This document shows positions 35,062-39,795 of a DNA stretch of 39,795 nucleotides, one piece after another (within the stretch, counting starts at the first letter, position 1; each line of letters begins with the position of its first letter). Below the pieces are notes generated by a model that was given only the letters and a program-made list of their open reading frames with translations, did no database searches and was not told the DNA's origin. Made by a program: the position numbers and the translations under genes. Where the stretch lies: contig NZ_JACHYE010000021.1 of NCBI RefSeq assembly GCF_014192645.1, positions 1 through 39,795 of the forward strand. The letters run 5' to 3'. Origin of the DNA: Herbaspirillum sp. Sphag64 (GTDB lineage: Bacteria > Pseudomonadota > Gammaproteobacteria > Burkholderiales > Burkholderiaceae_D).

Positions 35062-36034
35062 TCGGCACGTGGTGCTGATCGTCGATGATCAGCCAGACAA
35101 TCTGGCGATGCTGTCAGACGCGCTGGATGACAGCGGCCATATCGTGCTGGTGGCGACCGATGGTGATGGCGCTTTGGCGCGGCTGGACTATATAACGCCA
35201 GACTTGATCCTGCTCGACGCGATGATGCCCGGCCTGGATGGATTTGAAACCTGTCGTCGCATCAAGTTGATCAAGAGCGTCAGTCATGTGCCGGTCGTGT
35301 TCATGACGGGGCTGGTCGAGACCGAGCATGTGGTACGCGGGTTTGAGGTGGGCGGTATTGATTATGTGACCAAGCCCATCAAGCCCCAGGAAGTGGTGGC
35401 GCGTATCGGCGCGCATATCAAGACCTCGCGCATGGTGGAGCAAGCGCGTGGCATGCTGGACCATGTGGCACATGCGGTGATCGTGCTGGGGGCGAACGGC
35501 ATGCCATTGTGGCAAACCAGCAAGGCAGCGTTGTTATTGGCGAAATATTTCCCCGCCAGCAATGAGGGCGGTAAATTGCCGGCGACCGTGTTAGCCTGGC
35601 TCAATGACAGTCTGGCGCGCCGTCGTCGGGGTGGAGACGGCGCTGGCGTCATCGCGACGCCGCTGGTCATGAAGGGGCATGGCAGCGCGTTACAGATTGC
35701 GCTGGCTGATGCCGGCAAGGGGCATGATGTTACTTTGTTGCTGGAAGAGAATGTTGTGACGCCGTCTCTGGCGGATGTCGAAGCGTCGCCGGGCGGGCTG
35801 TCGGTGTTACAGGATTATCATCTCACGCCGCGTGAAAGCGACGTACTGGCCTGGTTAGGCAAGGGAAAGACCAATCGTGACATTGCGCAGATTCTTGGCA
35901 TGAGCCCGCGTACTGTTAACAAACATCTCGAGCATATCTTCGTCAAACTGGGTGTGGAAACACGCTCGGCTGCTGCAGTCGTGGCCAGTACACTCTATGG
36001 GATGCAGCCCCGCGGTGGTGATCTACTGCAATAG
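35042..36034 (+). CDS. REC-LuxR response regulator
   Basis: The 330-residue product has an N-terminal receiver with phospho-acceptor D59 (LILLDAMMPG) and the switch Lys (DYVTKPIKP). A PAS-like middle segment follows (about 135-245, MLDHVAHAVIVLGANGMPLW). The C-terminus is a LuxR/NarL helix-turn-helix (LTPRESDVLAWLGKGKTNRD, then IAQILGMSPRTVNKHLEHIF). AAGGAG lies 10 nt before the ATG at 35042, which sits inside the kinase gene (20-nt overlap), so both are made together. It is the likely output of the permease-kinase and the likely binder of the ACGT palindromes upstream of urtA; both are inferences from position. Confidence 0.92.
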   Translation: MMSAMFDRHVVLIVDDQPDNLAMLSDALDDSGHIVLVATDGDGALARLDYITPDLILLDAMMPGLDGFETCRRIKLIKSVSHVPVVFMTGLVETEHVVRGFEVGGIDYVTKPIKPQEVVARIGAHIKTSRMVEQARGMLDHVAHAVIVLGANGMPLWQTSKAALLLAKYFPASNEGGKLPATVLAWLNDSLARRRRGGDGAGVIATPLVMKGHGSALQIALADAGKGHDVTLLLEENVVTPSLADVEASPGGLSVLQDYHLTPRESDVLAWLGKGKTNRDIAQILGMSPRTVNKHLEHIFVKLGVETRSAAAVVASTLYGMQPRGGDLLQ

Positions 36035-36105
36035 TACGGGCATCAGAAGCGGTCGATTCCCCGTCGACCCACATTGTTTGGTATTGACAACAGCCACAAA
36101 ATACC

Positions 36106-36134
36106 TTGCTGTATTGTGTGCTCGAGTATATACT
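36106..36134 (+). promoter_or_regulatory. str operon promoter
   Basis: TTGCTG (36106-36111), a 17-bp spacer and TATACT (36129-36134) make a good sigma-70 promoter about 190 nt before rpsL. A GC-rich CGCGAG follows the -10, as in ppGpp-controlled ribosomal promoters. The -10 is inside a perfect 14-bp palindrome, CGAGTATATACTCG (36123-36136). The rest of 36035-36328 is an AT-rich leader without a gene. Confidence 0.65.
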
Positions 36135-36328
36135 CGCGAGTTCTCGAATTTGGGCTCAACTGAGCTTAAGCGTTCTTTGGTCTGCTTCCGGCTTTCTTCG
36201 GCGCTTCTCTCATTTTTCTTGAAATCGATACGCACAAGTTGCACCTGTGCAAGTTTATCGTTTAATTCCGGGCAACCGTTTCCGGGATTAATTGTTATTA
36301 ACGTCGTAATTTTGTTGGATATAAAACG

Positions 36329-36712
36329 ATGCCAACCATCAATCAATTGATTCGCAAACCACGTGTCTCCGCGACCGTGAAGAGCAAATCGCCGGCGCTG
36401 GAAAACAGCCCGCAAAAACGTGGCGTGTGCACACGCGTATACACAACGACTCCTAAGAAGCCAAACTCCGCTTTGCGTAAAGTTGCAAAGGTGCGTTTGA
36501 CCAATGGTTTCGAAGTGATTTCGTACATCGGTGGTGAAGGCCACAACCTGCAAGAGCATAGCGTCGTGCTGATCCGCGGCGGCCGTGTGAAGGACTTGCC
36601 AGGTGTGCGTTACCACATGGTTCGCGGTGCTCTGGATACCCAAGGCGTCAAGGATCGTAAGCAAGCTCGCTCGAAGTACGGTGCCAAGCGCGCCAAGGCA
36701 GCTAAGAAGTAA
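36329..36712 (+). CDS. rpsL: 30S ribosomal protein S12
   Basis: S12 sits at the decoding centre and controls accuracy. The 127-residue product starts [20 protein letters not shown] and has the invariant [20 protein letters not shown] and [12 protein letters not shown] loops with the lysines that are wild-type (streptomycin-sensitive). The Shine-Dalgarno is weak: only GGAT about 10 nt before the ATG is visible. It is the first gene of the str operon, about 295 nt after the response regulator gene, with its own promoter. Confidence 0.97.
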   Translation: MPTINQLIRKPRVSATVKSKSPALENSPQKRGVCTRVYTTTPKKPNSALRKVAKVRLTNGFEVISYIGGEGHNLQEHSVVLIRGGRVKDLPGVRYHMVRGALDTQGVKDRKQARSKYGAKRAKAAKK

Positions 36713-36866
36713 TTAATTTGTCTTCCTCGGGCGATAGCGTAGCTTGCGCCTGGTGAAATGTGTCGGTCCGTGATGGGCCGAGTAAGTGGGTGGCTATGAT
36801 GGTCGTCCGCGAGTGCAGGCAAGGGGTAACACCCAAGCACTCAACTGAAGATTGAAAGGAATCGAA

Positions 36867-37337
36867 ATGCCACGTCGTCGTGAAGTTCCCAAGCGGGAAA
36901 TCCTGCCTGATCCAAAGTTCGGCAATGTTGAAGTTGCTAAATTCGTTAACGTGCTGATGTTGTCCGGCAAGAAGTCGGTTGCAGAAAACATCATTTACGG
37001 TGCGTTTGACCACATCCAGACCAAAACTGGTAAAGACCCGCTGGAAGTATTCGCCACTGCGCTGAATAACTGCAAGCCACTGGTCGAAGTGAAGTCCCGT
37101 CGTGTTGGCGGTGCTAACTACCAGGTGCCGGTCGAAGTGCGTCCTGTTCGCCGTATGGCGTTGTCGATGCGTTGGTTGCGCGAAGCCGCAAACAAGCGTA
37201 GCGAAAAGTCCATGCCACAACGTTTGGGCGGTGAGTTGATCGAAGCGGCTGAAGGCCGTGGCGGTGCGATGAAGAAGCGTGATGAAGTGCACCGTATGGC
37301 AGAGGCCAACAAGGCCTTCTCGCACTTCCGCTTCTAA
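36867..37337 (+). CDS. rpsG: 30S ribosomal protein S7
   Basis: S7 organises the 3' domain of 16S rRNA and lines the E site; in E. coli it represses its own operon. The 156-residue product starts [20 protein letters not shown], has the conserved [13 protein letters not shown] segment and ends NKAFSHFRF, the exact family length. AAAGGAA precedes the ATG; an in-frame ATG 15 nt upstream overlaps that site and is rejected. It lies 154 nt after rpsL. Confidence 0.98.
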   Translation: MPRRREVPKREILPDPKFGNVEVAKFVNVLMLSGKKSVAENIIYGAFDHIQTKTGKDPLEVFATALNNCKPLVEVKSRRVGGANYQVPVEVRPVRRMALSMRWLREAANKRSEKSMPQRLGGELIEAAEGRGGAMKKRDEVHRMAEANKAFSHFRF

Positions 37338-37464
37338 CAAGACTGGACGGGGCTTTTTCATTGATCTGACAAGGCTCCGTTTGTATCTAAAATTTGTTCG
37401 GGCCGAGCGTATATTTGATAAAAATAGCGCTCGGTTTCGTGCATTAAAGACTTAGGATTAAATC

Positions 37465-39570
37465 ATGGCTCGCAAGACCCCCATTGAGCGCTATCGTAAT
37501 ATCGGTATTTCCGCTCACATTGATGCTGGTAAAACAACAACGACCGAGCGCGTTCTGTTTTACACAGGCGTGAACCACAAGATCGGTGAAGTGCACGATG
37601 GCGCTGCCACCATGGACTGGATGGAGCAAGAGCAAGAGCGTGGTATCACTATCACCTCGGCTGCGACGACCTGTTACTGGAAGGGCATGGCGAACAACTT
37701 CCCAGCTCACCACATCAACATCATCGATACCCCAGGCCACGTTGACTTCACCATTGAAGTTGAGCGTTCGATGCGCGTTCTGGACGGCGCTTGCATGGTT
37801 TACTGTGCAGTCGGTGGCGTGCAGCCACAGTCAGAAACTGTTTGGCGTCAAGCGAACAAGTACAAGGTGCCACGTCTGGCGTTCGTCAACAAGATGGACC
37901 GTACCGGCGCGAACTTCTTCAAGGTCTACGAGCAAATGCGTGCTCGCCTGAAGGCAAACCCTATCCCAATGCAAGTGCCTATCGGCGCTGAAGAAAACTT
38001 CGAAGGCGTGATCGATCTGGTCAAGATGCGCGCGATTTACTGGGATGATGCCAGCCAAGGTATGAAGTTCGACTACCGTGATATCCCTGAGCATCTGAAG
38101 GAAGAATCGCAAAAATGGCGTGAAAACATGGTTGAAGCGGCTGCTGAAGCGTCGGAAGACCTGATGAACAAGTACCTGGAAGAAGGTGACTTGACTGAAG
38201 CCGACATCAAGGCTGCGATTCGTCAACGTACCATCGCCGGCGAAATCGTTCCGATGATGTGCGGTACTGCGTTCAAGAACAAGGGCGTGCAAGCCATGTT
38301 GGACGGCGTGATCGAATACCTGCCATCGCCAGTCGACATTCCACCTGTTCCCGGTCTGGATGAAGATGATGAGCCAACCGTCCGTAAGGCGGAAGACACC
38401 GAGAAGTTCTCGGCGCTGGCATTCAAGATCGCGACTGACCCGTTCGTTGGTCAGCTGTGCTTTATCCGTTGCTACTCCGGTACACTGAATTCGGGTGACA
38501 CCGTGTTGAACTCGGTCAAGTCGAAGAAGGAACGTATTGGCCGTATCGTTCAGATGCACGCCAACCAACGTGAAGAAATCAAGGAAATGCTGGCTGGCGA
38601 TATCGCCGCTGTCGTTGGCCTGAAGGACACCACCACCGGTGACACACTGTGCGACGACAAGTCCGTGGTTGTGCTGGAGCGTATGGTGTTCCCAGAACCA
38701 GTGATTTCGCAGGCTGTTGAGCCAAAGACTAAGGCTGACCAAGAAAAGATGGGTCTGGCTCTGAACCGTCTGGCAGCAGAAGATCCATCGTTCCGCGTAC
38801 GTACTGACGAAGAATCGGGTCAAACGATTATCGCCGGTATGGGCGAGTTGCACCTGGACATCATCGTTGACCGTATGAAGCGTGAGTTCAACGTTGAAGC
38901 TACCGTCGGCAAGCCACAAGTTGCTTACCGCGAAACCATTCGCAAGACTTGCGAAGAAATCGAAGGTAAGTTCGTCAAGCAATCCGGTGGTCGTGGTCAG
39001 TACGGTCACGTGGTTCTGAAGATCGAACCGCAAGAACCAGGCAAGGGTTTTGAATTCGTCGACGCGATCAAGGGCGGTACCGTTCCTCGCGAATTCATCC
39101 CTGCAGTTGAAAAGGGTGTCCGTGAAACACTGAACACCGGCGTGTTGGCTGGTTACCCAGTGGTTGACGTCAAGGTTACTCTGTTCTTCGGTTCCTACCA
39201 TGATGTTGACTCGAACGAAAATGCATTCCGCATGGCCGGTTCGATGGCATTCAAGGATGGTTGCCGTAAAGCCAGCCCAGTTATTCTGGAGCCAATGATG
39301 GCAGTTGAAGTTGAGACGCCAGAAGACTACGCTGGTACTGTGATGGGCGATCTGTCGTCGCGTCGCGGTATGGTGCAAGGTATGGATGAAATTGCTGGTG
39401 GTGGCGGCAAGATCATCAAGGCAGAAGTACCTCTGTCGGAAATGTTTGGTTACTCGACTTCGTTGCGTTCGGCAACGCAAGGTCGTGCAACGTACTCGAT
39501 GGAATTCAAGCATTACTCCGAAGCACCGAAGAACGTCATCGATGCAATCGTGACTTCCAAGGCTAAGTAA
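37465..39570 (+). CDS. fusA: Elongation factor G
   Basis: EF-G is the GTPase that drives ribosomal translocation and, with RRF, ribosome recycling. The 701-residue product has G1 [12 protein letters not shown], the switch region [11 protein letters not shown]3 DTPGHVDF and G4 NKMDR, then domains II to V with GMGELHLDI and GGRGQYGHV. Length fits the 700-704 family norm. A short AGGA lies upstream of the ATG. The 127-nt gap after rpsG contains a weak hairpin, CCGAGCG with CGCTCGG. It is the third gene of the str operon. Confidence 0.98.
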   Translation: MARKTPIERYRNIGISAHIDAGKTTTTERVLFYTGVNHKIGEVHDGAATMDWMEQEQERGITITSAATTCYWKGMANNFPAHHINIIDTPGHVDFTIEVERSMRVLDGACMVYCAVGGVQPQSETVWRQANKYKVPRLAFVNKMDRTGANFFKVYEQMRARLKANPIPMQVPIGAEENFEGVIDLVKMRAIYWDDASQGMKFDYRDIPEHLKEESQKWRENMVEAAAEASEDLMNKYLEEGDLTEADIKAAIRQRTIAGEIVPMMCGTAFKNKGVQAMLDGVIEYLPSPVDIPPVPGLDEDDEPTVRKAEDTEKFSALAFKIATDPFVGQLCFIRCYSGTLNSGDTVLNSVKSKKERIGRIVQMHANQREEIKEMLAGDIAAVVGLKDTTTGDTLCDDKSVVVLERMVFPEPVISQAVEPKTKADQEKMGLALNRLAAEDPSFRVRTDEESGQTIIAGMGELHLDIIVDRMKREFNVEATVGKPQVAYRETIRKTCEEIEGKFVKQSGGRGQYGHVVLKIEPQEPGKGFEFVDAIKGGTVPREFIPAVEKGVRETLNTGVLAGYPVVDVKVTLFFGSYHDVDSNENAFRMAGSMAFKDGCRKASPVILEPMMAVEVETPEDYAGTVMGDLSSRRGMVQGMDEIAGGGGKIIKAEVPLSEMFGYSTSLRSATQGRATYSMEFKHYSEAPKNVIDAIVTSKAK

Positions 39571-39580
39571 TTCAGGTTTT

Positions 39581-39613
39581 GCGCGCTTCCTGTGATCCAG
39601 GGAGTGCGCTTTT
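39581..39613 (+). terminator. Terminator-like hairpin between fusA and tuf
   Basis: GCGCGCTTCCTG (39581-39592) pairs with CAGGGAGTGCGC (39598-39609) over 12 bp with two wobbles around TGATC, followed by T4 (39610-39613). It may act as a partial attenuator inside the str operon. Confidence 0.6.
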
Positions 39614-39652
39614 AATTGTTGAAAAAATCGTTCTTTTTGAAGGAATAGTAAA

Positions 39653-39795
39653 ATGGCAAAAGGTAAATTCGAGCGGACCAAGCCGCACGTGAACGTTGGT
39701 ACAATTGGCCACGTTGACCATGGCAAGACCACACTGACAGCGGCGATTGCGACCGTGTTGTCGAAGAAGTTTGGCGGCGAAGCCAAAGCCTACGA
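39653..39795 (+). CDS. tuf: Elongation factor Tu, 5' end only (tuf copy 2)
   Basis: The first 48 residues are in the window: [20 protein letters not shown], then [16 protein letters not shown] with the G1 P-loop [14 protein letters not shown] precedes the ATG. This is the str-operon copy (tufA position); the gene runs off the right edge. With the copy ending at 92, two tuf genes in direct orientation flank about 39.5 kb. Confidence 0.97.
   Translation, partial: MAKGKFERTKPHVNVGTIGHVDHGKTTLTAAIATVLSKKFGGEAKAY

Noticed and set aside
12921..36034. Integrative element or genomic island with attachment sites
   Set aside because: No integrase, transposase, flanking direct repeat or tRNA junction was seen.
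37831..39786. Long minus-strand open frame opposite fusA
   Set aside because: A codon-bias shadow of fusA with no family features; it also crosses the fusA-tuf gap.

Overview
This window looks like the chromosome of a betaproteobacterium (Burkholderiales). The RpoB, RpoC and EF-Tu sequences and the N-assimilation genes suggest Oxalobacteraceae (Herbaspirillum/Herminiimonas/Collimonas-like). That family call comes from recognising the proteins, not from a search. Gene density is high. I see no insertion sequences, integrases, CRISPR arrays or rRNA genes.

Layout. (1) 1-12920 is the classic tuf (3' end only) - tRNA-Trp - secE - nusG - rplK - rplA - rplJ - rplL - rpoB - rpoC cluster. It ends in a strong GAAA-loop terminator. 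A second, terminator-like hairpin with a T6 tract lies inside the 344-nt rpoB-rpoC gap. (2) 12946-21159 is a LysR regulator divergent from an operon of a guanidinobutyrase-type ureohydrolase, a TIM-barrel isomerase-like enzyme, an isopenicillin-N-synthase-type 2-oxoglutarate/Fe(II) oxygenase, a polar amino acid ABC transporter (binding protein plus a fused permease-ATPase), a class II aldolase/adducin-like protein and a GhrA-like 2-hydroxyacid dehydrogenase. It looks like uptake and breakdown of a guanidino or amino-acid-like compound. (3) 21335-23290 holds a clavaminate-synthase/VioC-type oxygenase and a TauE/SafE-type permease. (4) 23426-31125, minus strand, is a urea/short-chain-amide operon transcribed as urtA-urtB-urtC-urtD-urtE-amiE-fmdA-fmdB. 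(5) 31627-36034, plus strand and divergent from it, is a 1144-residue hybrid sensor kinase whose sensor half is a complete NCS1-type permease, overlapping a REC-LuxR response regulator gene. (6) 36106-39795 is the str operon: promoter, rpsL, rpsG, fusA and the first 48 codons of a second tuf.

How it fits together. In many Burkholderiales the rpoBC and str operons are close neighbours; here about 23 kb of nitrogen-scavenging genes separates them. The most interesting part is the 501-nt divergent region between urtA and the permease-kinase. It carries two near-identical ACGT palindromes about 198 bp apart. One sits at about -42 of a predicted urtA promoter. A TGCAC-N7-GTGC NtrC-like site and a TGG-N8-TTGC sigma-54-like promoter point at the kinase gene. 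My model, an inference, is that nitrogen limitation (NtrC/sigma-54) turns on a transporter-like amide or urea sensor, whose LuxR-type partner then activates uptake (Urt) and hydrolysis (AmiE, FmdA). The guanidino operon would feed the same pool, because its ureohydrolase should release urea. No urease gene is in the window.
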